DNA of 64,000 nucleotides, taken from assembly GCA_027946555.1 (NCBI GenBank), contig JAPEVC010000025.1, positions 62,001 through 126,000 on the forward strand, given 5' to 3'. The position numbers and the translations under genes were made by a program. The notes beneath the pieces were generated by a model. It searched no databases. It was not told the origin of the DNA and worked only from the letters and a program-made list of their open reading frames with translations. Source of the DNA: Gnomoniopsis sp. IMI 355080. Lineage: Eukaryota; Ascomycota; Sordariomycetes; Diaporthales; Gnomoniaceae. Shown here piece by piece: positions 21,558 to 32,669 of the stretch; the first letter of the stretch is position 1; each line of letters opens with the position of its first letter.

Positions 21558-23388
21558 TCAATTCTAATGTTTAGGATGAGCAGCAAATATTTGAAGCTCT
21601 GGGGTACTGGCTGAAAGCCAACGAGATCCAATGTTTATGAAAATTACTTACTGAGTGGCATATCAATGATCAAACGTGAATGACGAGTTGCCTCCTACTC
21701 GAAATTCATGAAAGTGACAAGGGGCCATGCCATAGTCGTTTTGTAAATGATAGCATAAGTACCTGCCCACATGCAGGTGGTGAAGATCAGTTTTACATGG
21801 AACGCGACCAACATAATGCTTGGGGGCAAAAGAAGGCTCATACCTCATTGGACTCAAGTGCGAGTCCAGTATTCGCTGCTGCTCTTGATGTTTGAAGTTA
21901 TACCATGCTGCATAAACAGGATACTCTTTACATATGCACACACAGTCGTGGACGGCAGTCTTCAAACTTGATCCCCGATTCATATAGCTGATAACTCCCC
22001 GGCCCGTTCATTAGTCTTTGGCATCGGGAATAGAGACAGCGGCAATTGTGCTCAGTGTGTCATGTAATACGATGCTAAATCGAAGGTTAAATCAGGTGAG
22101 TTCCTGGTACAAGATTTGCAGAATTGTGCTCGATTGTAGTCACCGTGCCCGAACTAGACCAGGCACTGATGGGGAAATACTGTGGAATTATTCAGATACC
22201 TCACCTATAAGTAGCCTAAACCTTTCTGGTAAGGAAATAACAATCCCACGTGGGTTACATACTGTCGCTCAAGGGTCAACTAGAGAGTCTCTTGTCTGAG
22301 TGTCATATATAGGGTAGGGCGGACTTTGCCGTTGGTCAGCTTTGGTGGACGCAGAATGTTTCAAGTGGCCTAGAATGTTCGCAAGATGATGTTCAGAATG
22401 TCTTCAAGAGCAGTATGGGCTTACACATCCGTATTGTTGCGGACTGGGCTGCTTGGAGATAATGTGGGCACTCGAAGGGTGATGAACTCAGTCACCATGC
22501 GGACGAGGGGACAGTGACGGATGGGCAGGCCGAAATGGGTAATAAATAAACATTAATTGGGACAATGGTCAATCAATATGGGCACAATGAAAATCTCAAA
22601 TAGTTCAGAGAATATTCCGCCTTCGCCGTGGGATTATCAAAAGCCCGCCAGCGCTCGCCATGTTTGTGGCATCGGATGAACCCTGCGCTTATCACACATG
22701 CATCGGAGAAGAGTTCAACTTTGTCGCCTTGTTGAGTACTGAGACTAATCCTAGACACGGCTTACTTTGTATCTTCAATACAGTTTACCTGAATACCTAC
22801 CTAGGTACCTTAAGTAGCTATCAGGTATCATCTAGTCTGGCCTACTCGACAAGCTTGAGGGACTTGGGCACCTTCCTCGATGCGCATCCCGCACTTTGAG
22901 TCGGCTTCTAGAAGTATCAAAGGTGGTTGTTGAGGCTCCGGCTGTGTCGAATCGAATTTCTTTGAGAGCTTTCAAATACGGCAAATTTTGCGGCTGATCA
23001 TCGCATGTGCGGCACGCAATAGGCACGGGTATATATAAACTTTGATTGGGAAATATACCTGTCATCCTGACACGAGGGGAAACGAGTAGCACAAAAACAG
23101 AGCATATTCTCTTACGTGTACCGGAGGAAGTAGAAAGATCACATGGAAGTTCGCTGGATAGCTCCGAAGCTCGTCAACCCGAGGCATAGTCTCATTTGGG
23201 CAGATTGGGATCACTGATGAGTTGCGGTAAATTTTCCCGACTACACTCTGAGACATCCATCCAGTCTCCAAGTCAGCTGTCCTGCACGAAGACCGATATG
23301 AGGCCGCAAACGATGGTGGCCAGATTGACTGTCGAGCTATCCAGGCTCAATAGCCACTATAAGACTGATCAGTACCCTGGTTCCCTTA
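21558..23388. other. Intergenic between SDR pseudogene and rhodopsin-domain gene
   Basis: 1.8 kb without a supportable gene. Contains an exact TACCTAGGTA at 22798-22807 and TATA-like TATATATAA at about 23030. A 106-codon frame at 21663-21983 (-) has no recognisable domain. Confidence 0.5.
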
Positions 23389-24938
23389 ATGGCATATTCA
23401 AAGGCAACGAAATTTGTCTCAGATGTTGCATCCATCGTAAGCCCCTCTCCAAGTATAATGATATCAGCACAGGATCTCCAGAACCTCATCGATGCACAAA
23501 AGCCCATACAGCCCAGTGGTCGCGCTCTTGCCTTTCTCTGTGTGACAATATTCTTCCTCATCAGCTCGACTCTATGCGTGGCATTGAGAATATGGTTCCG
23601 GTTCTGGAAGAAGAGAAAGTCCAGAATTTGGGGGTGGGATGACATACTTGCAATATGGGACAGGTACGGCAAAGATGTCCTCTGTTGCTCAATCACCAAG
23701 CTCATACTTTCCTACCAGTTTGGTCTGATCAGCCTTTGTGCTATTGGTATCTTAATGCCTTACTACGGTATTGGTACACCGGTACGTTACCTGGATACAC
23801 GGATCGACACCTGGGCAGGACGTGCTCTCTCGGGGTTTCTCATTTCCAGAGAACGCTTGGAAATCTAAAGTCTCTGTCTGAATCGCCTGCATATAGGACA
23901 ACAAACTGACCCCGTTCCTGCAACTGAAAACCGCTCACTACTATATCATATACAACGGCCTATTCTCTTTTACTTCATGCTTCATCAAAACTTCCATCGG
24001 CATTGCCATACTTCGAATCTCGACTTCTCGACCCTACAGTTACACGATCTGTATATGCCTCTTCGCTGCAAACGCATCTTTGCTTATCTCATTCGCTTGG
24101 TCTCTAGCATTATGTGCGCCGGTGGCGGCTCGATGGAACCCTCTCTTGGGAACATGCAAGGACGTCAACTCGCTGCCAGCGATCTATACAACGAACGCGT
24201 TCGCTCTTGTTGCTGACATGGCCTGTGCTGTGGTTCCTATTCTGGCTTTACGGCAACTCGCGGTACCTCGAAAAACCAAATATGGACTGATGGGCCTTTT
24301 GGCGATGGGCGGTGCGACCGTGGTCGTTGTCGCGGCTCGATTTCCATCTATCCAGTTCTTGAACATCAAAAAATTTCCGACCAACACTCTATGTAAGCGC
24401 GATGGTCTTGTAACATGGTCCTTTTTGGGGGGGATTGGATCTATAGCTAACAACGCTATCTCTACTCAGATAATACAGCCTGGTACGAGATATTGTGTGT
24501 GATTGAGATTGGCTTTGGTCAAATTGCTTCATCTGCACCGGTATGTCTAAGTATTTGATCGATGAGTCATTCCAAGCCGAAAGAATGTTGAGCTGACAAT
24601 CAATGTAGACTCTTGGAAAGATGGTCCACCTCTACGATAGACCAGCAACAACAAATGCGACACCTGGCAAGACTCCCGTGCAATTGACAATTTCAGGAAC
24701 AGCAAGAACCATGTCAAATCGATTTTCTTCGCAGCCACGCCGTGGTGCGGACTCAAACATCACTCTCGTGCCCAGGAGCAAAGGGGAGCATTCTTCCACC
24801 GTATCGCGGGGAGCCTACGACGGGGAGGCCGCGAATACCCCTGGTATTGTGCAACACGTGTCTTTTTCCGTTTCGAAGTCAGAAAAAGGGACGCGAGGGG
24901 AAGGCAGTTTCTGGAAAATAGAAACCGAGAAGCGCTGA
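23389..24938 (+). CDS. Rhodopsin-domain (Pth11/SAT4-like) integral membrane protein
   Basis: Seven-TM fungal protein of the large rhodopsin-domain family, often annotated as Pth11-like receptors or secondary-metabolite-linked SAT4 proteins. Five exons fit by phase and splice motifs: 23389-23663, 23733-23781, 23897-24392, 24470-24540 and 24609-24938, giving 406 aa; ATG 23458 would give 383 aa. Family landmarks: GWDDILAIW at the end of exon 1; YGIGTP spliced to DNKL; FIKTSIGIAILRI; CAPVAARWNP; a DMACAVVPILAL helix; and an IEIGFGQIASSAP segment. The hydrophilic C-terminus (about 110 aa) is cytosolic and Ser/Thr-rich. The 115-bp third-exon intron is the least certain. Ligand and role unknown. Confidence 0.85.
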
Positions 24939-26213
24939 CTTAGAAAGTACACGCAAATGTTGTTTCCTTTGATGTTCCCAAGTCAAGCTGTTTTGACTGA
25001 ACGGCTATTTGGAGACCCTGAAGGAGATACACTATGATTCTAGACTTTGTGGTAACAGTCAACCAGGGCAGCACCTGATTATTCAAACTCCGATGTTCCC
25101 ATTAATAAGCTATATGCCTCATCGCATTGTTTGACCGCGGTACCGATGGCAGGGATGCAGGCCACTGGTGTTTTGTATTTATTCGTCATACGTTCGTGTT
25201 GAAATCAGTTGCGTACCTAGGTACGTAGGTGCTTAAGACAGGCCATTGCAAAGAGGCATGCGAGAAGGCTGGGGCAGAATCTTGGGGCATATTTGGTCCG
25301 ACAACAGATGCTAGCGATTTGAACTTGCGTGGCTTAGGTATACATGGCAATACACTTACGTAGGAACTCAGGCATTTTTCCATACGGAGATTGGAGCAAA
25401 TCCATCGCTTTAGTAATAGCTTATCTGTAGGTATAGCTAGGTAGCTACATAGGTCTAGGGTATTATCCTTACCTAGGTATATGGGAGAATTCATAAAGGA
25501 GGGTGTGCTCTGGAATACAATGTCTAAACCTTCTAAATGGGAGCCACTCCTTCTATACCTCCCGTCTCGACTATTAAACATTCTTCATCCTGCAAACAGG
25601 TCCAATTGTATATTCGACGATATCGTCACCCTGACCCAACCAACATCATTGGTATGGAAATAGTGCCTTCTAAAGTTTCCTGAAGGCTGAATGCACCTGA
25701 CCAGGCTTCGTCAAGGACATTTTTCTTCTTCTTCCTCATAGATGTCTGGAACCATTAATTTAAAGCTCAACCCGCCTGCTTACGGAATGTTCATTTACAC
25801 GAAAGGCTCACAAGTACCTGAAGGGTTCATCCTCGCGAACCTGATAGCACGTTGTACGAAACGACTGTAGGGTGGTAAGTGGTAATTTTATAATGAGGAC
25901 GTTGGCTAAGAACAGCACCAGGAAGGAGTGCTCTATTGCAAATTTGAAGCTTGGGCTTGTAAACGGCAAAAATGTTCATTGGCCAGAGTCGTTCATGTGC
26001 GCAAACCTTACAAATTCGCGAGCACTCGGGACTTCAATGGCTCTCCCGGAGGGAGTATAAATACAGAGCTCATGCTTTGTTGAACCTTATGCAACACATA
26101 GAACTGATTTATACATCCAGCCCAAACCCCATACAGGTGGCTAGATTCAAGCTGACTGGCCATGCTGGCATGCAGTCATGGATGGTTCTTGACGTCGCCA
26201 ACTGTATGCTCCA
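24939..26213. other. Intergenic between convergent genes, decamer-rich
   Basis: 1.3 kb between two 3' ends. Two exact TACCTAGGTA copies occur (25214-25223, 25470-25479), with related TAGGTA words between them (25427-25460). No domain-bearing frame seen. Confidence 0.55.
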
Positions 26214-27400
26214 TTATGGAAAGTTTCCCGAGTTCAAAAGAACCTGCAGCTTGTCATCCAGCCACTTCAAATCTTGTGTGCTGGTTCCTGGTCCTCCAGC
26301 CCTGTAAGGTTGAGGAGTCAATGTTCTGACATTGAGCTGATCCAGCGGCTTTGACTTACCAATGGCCCCATATCGATGGGAAGGGAATGCATTTACCAAC
26401 GCCTTCCCTCATGTTTTCAACCTCGTACTCGGAATCCTCGGGTGGGAAATAGAGATCAGTCTTTCCCGGAAGTACCAAGGTCTTTGCCTTGATACCTTGC
26501 ATTGCCAGCTTGAAATCTCCATTGTAGGGCTCCTGGCTGGAAACGTCGCCAGCTTGCCAGGTATGCAGCATGACTAGCATATTCTCAGGATCTGCAAAGG
26601 CAATTAGCAGTCAAATACCGCCTCATGGCTCTTCTGGAGGATGACCTGCCTTTGGAGCACGCCCAGCCTTCCCAGAACTTGACCATGAAGTCCTCCAAGT
26701 CCTGATACCCTAGAGTTTCATAGACTTTCTCCCGGTAAAAGGCCTGACTAAACCCCCAACCCGCGTAAACTCTTCCTAGCGCCTTCAGGCCTTGCTCTCT
26801 CTCCGAAGCGGTCCAGTTCCTGTAGGTCCCACCATTCTTCTCCCCAGCGCAGACCCCACCAGAAGCCGCGCCCTTGCCCGCCAGTAGGGCACTTTTCACG
26901 CCTTCCAGAAACACTTGATTGTGCAGACTGGTCTTCGCGCTCCCGCAAAACGGGATACCTAGGTCCATAAAGTCGGGGTACTGAGTCAGCCACTGATAGG
27001 TTTGTCCAGCACCCATGCTCCAACCTAGGACTGCACGAGCATGCTTGACTCCTAGGCCCTCGGTGACCAGCTTGTACTGTGCCGTTACGTTGTCTTTAAA
27101 AGTCACGTCTGGAAAAGGTTTGTCCTTGGGGAGATGCGGCATATTCGTCGGACTAGAGGACTGGCCATTTCCGAACAGTGCGGTGATGATGATAAAGTAC
27201 TTGTCCGGATTGAGAGTCTTGTCTGTGCCGATGAGCCACTCGTTGTCCGATATTGAGCCAGAATACCATGTCGGGTAGATGATCGCTGGAGAAGAGGCCC
27301 TTCCGAAAGTCTTGTACGCTATGAAGGCGTCAGGGAGAACTGCTCCCGAGGACAAGTGAAAGTCGCCCAGCGCGAAGGTCTTGGTTTCTGAGGTCGCCAT
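26214..27400 (-). CDS. MetX-like alpha/beta hydrolase (homoserine acetyltransferase-like)
   Basis: Alpha/beta-hydrolase of the homoserine O-acetyltransferase-like family. True MetX makes O-acetylhomoserine for methionine; shorter fungal relatives like this are of unsettled substrate and often lie near metabolic gene clusters. Exons 27400-26650, 26591-26360 and 26301-26214 give 356 aa. The nucleophile elbow is GWSMGAGQ, preceded by NVTAQYKLVTEGLGV. The acid lies in KTDLYFPPEDSE and the His in IWGHW-AGGPGT, which spans intron 2. Intron 1 (26592-26649) must use a GC donor (AAAG|GCAGGT) to keep the frame, since the nearby GTCATC donor leads to a stop. Intron 2 (26302-26359) is canonical. Divergent from the acyltransferase at 28018. 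Confidence 0.87.
26592..26649 (-). other. GC-AG intron
   Basis: 58-bp intron with donor G|GCAGGT and acceptor TTGCAG. It joins the coding segments WACSK and DPENML, a boundary matching uninterrupted family members. The alternative GT donor 5 nt downstream would give a frame ending in TGA at once. Confidence 0.75.
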
Positions 27401-28017
27401 GTTTGAGATACCTATGTAGACTTTTTCGTATTAGAATGTCGCAATGGTCCGATGCAAGACATGTACAAGCATTACCAAGGTAAGATAATGTTCTTGGATA
27501 AATACGCAAGGTGCTGAATCTTGGGAGTATATGATAGAGATCTATATGATAGAGATCTGGTGTCGCGACTCGCCTGTCCCACCTTTTATCCTTTGGGCAC
27601 AGGTGCGGGGACGATAAGCGGCAAGGCGTGTAATAGATGCATCTAGGTATTTGTCTTCATCCGCTATTATTAATAGACGCAAGATAAGATACGTACGAAA
27701 ATAAGTGAGAAAGTTATAAATAGGTAGGTGGCTCGACCCGCTATCTACATATCTCACCTGGTTATATGCGTACGCATGTGAAGATGAAGACACGCAGTCG
27801 GGATAAGTGAGAATGAAAGCAATGGTCTGTTATTACTGTATATGTGCTTTTGAGTGGTTGCAAGGTCAGCACGGGCCGCCACCGCGCCAACAGTACCTAA
27901 ACATCCTTCATACTTTGACTTACACACAGAGAAATCTAGATACGTTGGTCATTTCGAGACCCACCAAGGACAGCTGGCCCAGCATCTACTGATACAATCT
28001 CGAACTCGGCCAATTCG
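27401..28017. other. Divergent promoter region
   Basis: 617 bp between the MetX-like hydrolase (-) and the membrane acyltransferase (+), so both promoters are here. TTATAAATAGG at about 27713 is a TATA-like element. A 15-bp unit (TATATGATAGAGATC) is exactly duplicated at 27528-27557. No gene. Confidence 0.55.
27528..27557. repeat. Exact 15-bp tandem duplication
   Basis: TATATGATAGAGATC occurs at 27528-27542 and again at 27543-27557 without mismatch, about 130 bp upstream of the MetX-like start codon. Confidence 0.9.
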
Positions 28018-29169
28018 ATGGAGGACAAAAGTTGCTGGTATAGTGGCTTGCTTTTAGGGTCAATCGGAGCAACAGCCACCTCAATATACGCCTCTACCAT
28101 CGTCGATGACGCATCCGCGGGATTCCTCATTTATGCTATTGCCGGCATCATAACCTACTTCCTCGCTCTCATCTCGCTGTCTTTCTCGGCAGCGGAGCAC
28201 TGGAGGAAGAAAGAGAGACTCAGACTGTCCGGTGGTAAACTTCGACCATTTCAGCTTTTCCCTCTGCACAGCGTGATACTCGTCACGCGGGTTTCTGGCT
28301 TGATCGCCGGTGTATACATTCTGTTACTACCGATTCTTGCGCCGCCCGAGAACATCGTGGCAAATGCGTTCATCCGAGCCTCGACCTTCTTCTATGCCTG
28401 CATGGTCCTCGATCTCACGATCACGAGAGCAAGCAACCCGCCGATCCTGCGCCGCGGCCAGAATCAAGTGTTGTACGGGTTGACAGACTGGAAAGCCCAC
28501 TTCGACTACGTCTGGAGGGCTTTTGCAGAGACGAGATACAAGTCTTTCAACATGGCCGTTGACGAGACTCGACGACAGAGCACACCAACTACCGCAGCCT
28601 GGACCTATGGGCCACTGCTGCTACTCCCGCTCACTTACCTCTTCCCGTTCGCGGAGTTACAAGTCATGAGCGGTTTACTGCTTGTGAACCTCCTCCTAGA
28701 GTTACAGCACTCAATTCTCCATCCTCGTTGTCCAAATTGGCTGTTCTGGCAGCCATTCGCGGCGCTCAGAATCGCGGAATTTTGGGGACTCCGCTGGCAC
28801 AAGGGGGCGAACAGCTTTCTACACAGCCTCGCTTATGTGCCGGCTAGTAATATGGTTGGAAAATACTGTGGGAAGAGTGTCGGTAAAGCTGCTGGAATTC
28901 TCTCAGCATTCAGCCTCAGTGGACTGTGGCATGCCTGGTCTAGCGTGCCTCTGCTGAAAGACGAGCATGTTTGGGGCGGTAGTGCGGGCCTCTGGGCTCT
29001 TTTTCTGCTACAGGGTATCGGAATACTCGTCGAGAATTCGTTGTTCAACGACGAAAAGTGGAAGCGAGGCCATCAACAGCAGTTCGTTAGGGTGTTCGGT
29101 TGGATATTTTCCGTGGAAACAGCGAGCATTTGGTTGCGATATGCTTTGCCACGTGCGAAACCGATTTAA
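28018..29169 (+). CDS. Wax-synthase-like membrane O-acyltransferase
   Basis: Polytopic membrane acyltransferase of the wax synthase-like (MBOAT-related) group. Fungal relatives include acetyltransferases of terpenoid and trichothecene pathways. Single exon, 383 aa, with about eight hydrophobic segments. Diagnostic: FWGLRWHKGAN (family FWGRRWH motif) near residue 260 and FSLSGLWHAW with the putative active-site His near residue 305. The start MEDKSCWYSG is the first ATG after a stop and is followed directly by a TM segment. It is transcribed away from the MetX-like hydrolase across a shared 617-bp promoter region, a layout seen in small metabolic clusters. No polyketide synthase, peptide synthetase or terpene cyclase is present in the window, so a biosynthetic role is a guess. 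Confidence 0.85.
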   Translation: MEDKSCWYSGLLLGSIGATATSIYASTIVDDASAGFLIYAIAGIITYFLALISLSFSAAEHWRKKERLRLSGGKLRPFQLFPLHSVILVTRVSGLIAGVYILLLPILAPPENIVANAFIRASTFFYACMVLDLTITRASNPPILRRGQNQVLYGLTDWKAHFDYVWRAFAETRYKSFNMAVDETRRQSTPTTAAWTYGPLLLLPLTYLFPFAELQVMSGLLLVNLLLELQHSILHPRCPNWLFWQPFAALRIAEFWGLRWHKGANSFLHSLAYVPASNMVGKYCGKSVGKAAGILSAFSLSGLWHAWSSVPLLKDEHVWGGSAGLWALFLLQGIGILVENSLFNDEKWKRGHQQQFVRVFGWIFSVETASIWLRYALPRAKPI

Positions 29170-29697
29170 CATAAATTCAGCATTGTCCCACAGCTCAACA
29201 AGGAAGGAGCATCATTCACGTCCGTCTGCCCATGGTGTCAACTTGTCGGACACAAGAAATCACAGAGCTTCGCAAGGCAGTTCGAAGACGTACTGAACAT
29301 TTGGCCCTGGGTTCATCCCAACTCGAGATATACTTCATGAACATAGCGATTGAGAATCATGGTAGGCAGGCCAGCCTAGTCAAATTTGGAAGAAAAAATA
29401 AATAAATCAACCCATTCAGAACCAGCCTCTCCCTGGTTGATCATCTCTCGGTCAATCTCATCGTATACTGCTTCGATCCAAGTACGTCGAACTGGTATTC
29501 TATTTTCTACCCCATTTGTGGCCCCACTTAATGTTCTCTCCTTCATCACCCTGCCACGTCTTGGTCACCATGACGCGCCGCGATGTTCAGCACCAGGAAG
29601 TTGAGCAGATCAATAACAGATTCGCAATGCGGGCGAAATGCTGAAGGCGCGATACCATCTGGGCAGTGCTCGAAGCCCCGTGTCTGATAACCTAAGA
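29170..29697. other. Intergenic between convergent genes
   Basis: 528 bp, no recognisable gene. An A-rich patch occurs at about 29389-29408. Short frames have no domains. Confidence 0.5.
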
Positions 29698-30660
29698 TCA
29701 GGACACCCGAGATTTGGTTGTCTGAACCAGAGCGCAAGCCTCCTCAAGAAGCACGTCAACCGCCTTTGTGACAGCCTGCCGCGTCTTCTCGCGCTCAGCC
29801 TGCAATGCAACGATAGGGTCTCGGAAGGGACTCATCCGGCCCGCGGAGGTCATACGAAAGACGATATCCGCCTCACGCTCCAGTATCAATCTCTCGGATC
29901 TGCTCATTGTGAACTTCTTTGACGCACGATCGTGAAGGGTCACCGATACCTCTTTTAGCGCCTTGTCGCGGCAAAGGGCGGTTGCAACCGTCAGGAGGTC
30001 CTTCGATTGGCGCTGTTCCGCGTCGTGATCTTGTTTCAGAAGGTTTTGAATTTCGTCTTTGATAGTGCGAAGGTCACTCACTGCAGAAAAAGAGACTATT
30101 TCGGGAGTGCCACTGGGGATGGTGGTGTTTGGAATGGTCGCGAATCTCTCCAGTCCCCGATTGCTATTCGCAGCCTCGCACACAACGTCGGAAGAAGACA
30201 CCATATCTTCAGTATTGGACAGCAATGATTTGAGATTAGAGCAGTCGACATCAAAAGGCTTGTTCCCGGGAGCATTCGTGGAGAAGGCAGGTATGGGGCG
30301 TTCAAGGTCCAGATTTGCCAGCTGAAGGTTGGCTCTTCCTGAGGCTATGCATCGAAGATATTCCTCTGTAGACAGCCATTTGCGAGAACTATCCGATTTG
30401 AGGGATCGAGCATATATATTCCACAAAAGAGATAGCTCGGTTGCACTTGGCCTGGGTAGGACAAGCCCAACGTCGCCCTTCGGATGAGCTGCAAGGCTGA
30501 CGGCTCCGGGGGCAGTTTCAATATTAGGTTGAAGCTCGTCTAATGTGGTGTTTCTCGTAAAATTTGGTTGATCTCCCACTTGTTCAGGCTGGGCTGGTGC
30601 GCGAACTCTTGAATGAACAGACTGAGAGGCAAGTTGGTGGTTCTCTGGAGGACTCGCCAT
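29698..30660 (-). CDS. Hypothetical protein with C-terminal coiled-coil tendency
   Basis: Not recognised. From ATG 30660 the frame gives 320 aa. The N-terminal 180 residues are polar and low-complexity. The region from about residue 195 to the end is charged and helical (IKDEIQNLLKQDHDAEQRQ; later ERLILEREADIVF and EREKTRQAVTKAV), consistent with coiled coil. No signal peptide or TM segment. The frame is open upstream to 30723 without a second ATG. A separate frame beginning ATG 31012 (MAFNIVIPCKAVDYV) may be an upstream exon or unrelated; I could not find a convincing splice. It stops 30 bp after the b561-like gene's stop, which argues against a start there. Confidence 0.5.
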   Translation of the reverse strand: MASPPENHQLASQSVHSRVRAPAQPEQVGDQPNFTRNTTLDELQPNIETAPGAVSLAAHPKGDVGLVLPRPSATELSLLWNIYARSLKSDSSRKWLSTEEYLRCIASGRANLQLANLDLERPIPAFSTNAPGNKPFDVDCSNLKSLLSNTEDMVSSSDVVCEAANSNRGLERFATIPNTTIPSGTPEIVSFSAVSDLRTIKDEIQNLLKQDHDAEQRQSKDLLTVATALCRDKALKEVSVTLHDRASKKFTMSRSERLILEREADIVFRMTSAGRMSPFRDPIVALQAEREKTRQAVTKAVDVLLEEACALVQTTKSRVS

Positions 30661-31041
30661 TTTGTTCGACGTGGGGTTACTAGCAGGTGCTTGCTGGAAA
30701 GAGATTGTGGAACAGAAGCCCAAAATACTGGTGAACGATTTTCAAATACCTGGACAGTTTCCCTTGAATCGCTCTGCCTGGGATTCACATGCTGCAGTCT
30801 CATAAAGCCCTCGAAAGGGTTCCCAATCCACCGCTGTCACAGAACGTGCCTATGCATATCGTGAGACGAAAACGCTTCCATAGTCTCATTGTGCCTTTGT
30901 TCTTGAAGAGGCTAAAAGCATTGTTGACCGCCACACGATCAATACCTGCAGTTTTCGAAACTGAAAGCACATAGTCTACAGCCTTGCAAGGAATCACGAT
31001 ATTGAAAGCCATGGTACTGGCACTCCACCCTTCAAACTTTC

Positions 31042-32032
31042 TTACGCATAGCGCCTGCCAGCACCACTGCTATAGCTATTGCGCTCACTATCCCCCCTTG
31101 CCCTTACCGCCTTGTCAATCCTATTCATTCGCACTCTCTTTCCATTGTTTTTCGCTTTCCCTGAGTCCCACATATCCTTCCCCCTGCTTCTCCTCACCTC
31201 ACTGAACAAGGTTATCACAAGCCAAGCGCCACCCAATACTCCAGCCACGATAGTGTAAGCCAGCTTGACCATATCGGAGGCTCTGGACACCCTCAACCCC
31301 AGTGCACCGTTGACGATGCCCATGATGATGAGAAGGCGGCCGTTGAACAGATGGAGGTATGAAACGGTTGTGCGGCGCTTGTAGATCTTGAATTGTCTGT
31401 GGTGAAGCCATCCTAGGACGGGCTGGATGAGCAGGAGGGCGAGAATGACGATGCCGATGATAGGGTGGTATCTCATGTCGGAGTCATAGATCTACAACCC
31501 AGTTAGTCCATCAATCACCAGGTGCTCTTATCTTCTTATTTCCAAGAATGAGAAGACAGGAAGAGACTGACCCATGCGTCAGCGCCATCGCGCCCAAATC
31601 CCCTCGGCTGCCCCAGCATCCGAAACCCCAGCACCGCTGCCGCAATGAACACCACCCAGCCCACCATTTGTATAGATAAGTGTATCCAATATCCCCACGG
31701 CCCTTTCAGTGTAGGCATGGCGATGGAGCCCAGCGGCAAGAGGATCACGAATACTACGCTTGCCAAGACACCATGGATGGTGCGCTGCCTTGTCCATTCA
31801 CTGAAGCCAGTACCAAATCCCGCATCGCCGGAGCCGGTGGAGCCACCAATTCCGTTGGTGCCATCGCCAGGGCCGAAGCCGCCAAAGCCGCCAAATTGAG
31901 CCAGACTCGGTGTGGCCAGGGCGGCTGCGAGGAGGGGAGGTAGATTCGTTAGCACACGGAATAAGACATTTTGATCTGCGGGAAGAGCAGCTTACCTATC
32001 GCCAGCCATACTTGACTGTTAAACCCAGTCAT
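31042..32032 (-). CDS. Secreted-pathway cytochrome b561-like membrane protein
   Basis: Transmembrane protein with the cytochrome b561/ferric reductase-type helical core, probably a heme-binding electron-transfer protein. Exons 32032-31996, 31924-31572 and 31491-31042 give 279 aa; introns are 71 and 80 bp and phases agree. The 37-nt first exon starts the signal peptide (MTGFNSQVWLAI), completed by AALATPSLAQ after the splice. A Gly-rich stretch (GGFGGFGPGDG) follows. Helices carry the usual spaced histidines: RTIHGVLA, YWIHLSIQ, MRYHPIIG, LGWLHH and SYLHLFNG. The C-terminus is basic and cytosolic. No DOMON domain is present, unlike many fungal b561 fusions. Electron partner unknown. Confidence 0.87.
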
Positions 32033-32202
32033 GCTTTCTTCTGTGCTAGCGGAGTGAGTCTACACTTTGGACACGTCCGATCGGCAAAGTTCATCGAATG
32101 ACTGCAATAGCGTGATGTAGATGGGCTAGAAGAAGAGAGACGAGTCCACAGAGAATTCACCTAAAACAAGAACGAAGATTTAACAAGCTCTCAACAAAAA
32201 AT

Positions 32203-32228
32203 AGAGAGAGAGGGAAGAGAGAGAGAGC
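32203..32228. repeat. GA microsatellite
   Basis: Imperfect (GA)n tract of about 26 bp between the b561-like gene and the small gene at 32230, within the likely 3' flank of the latter. Confidence 0.85.
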
Positions 32229-32229
32229 T

Positions 32230-32669
32230 TCACCAGGCGTCATTTATGTCTATCTTGTGTTCCGGCGCGGTCATCTCGTCCGCAACGTGGCGCTCGGACA
32301 GCAAGTTGGGGATGTTGCGGAACGCGATGGTCAGCGCACAACCACTAGTATACCGAAGTCTAAGACGAATTCGGACAATCTGACAGACCCTATAGATATA
32401 CCGGCTGGTTTCGAAAATAGGGAGGGGACGCTCAGTGTTTTGGTTGGCGAAGTAGTCCGTGTCTTCGGTCCCGACAGGCTGTGCTGACAGCCGCGCTCTA
32501 GAACGTAATTTCTGCGTTGACAGGTGCACTTTCGCATTGCGACATTGGCACCAGATGTGAAAAAATTGGTTGTTACTCTGTTTCCAGCAATAAGGATAGT
32601 GATTACAAAGTTTACCTGTCTTGAGCTTGCATATCTCGCCCCCATCCCCAGCCCCCTTCCCAGCGCCAT
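32230..32669 (-). CDS. Possible small mitochondrial protein (spliced)
   Basis: Not recognised. ATG 32669 opens an 18-codon exon (MALGRGLGMGARYASSRQ), which looks like an amphipathic mitochondrial presequence. A GTAAAC donor at 32615 and CAG acceptor at 32512 are both phase 0. They join it to KLRSRARLSAQPVGTED..., which runs to a stop at 32230. A further 57-bp phase-compatible intron (GTATAT..CTAG, about 32340-32396) could remove YIYRVCQIVRI... . With it the protein is about 92 aa, without it 111 aa. The chain ends EHKIDINDAW. Placement on the same strand as both neighbours, with 197 bp to the next gene, is compatible with a real gene. Confidence 0.4.
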
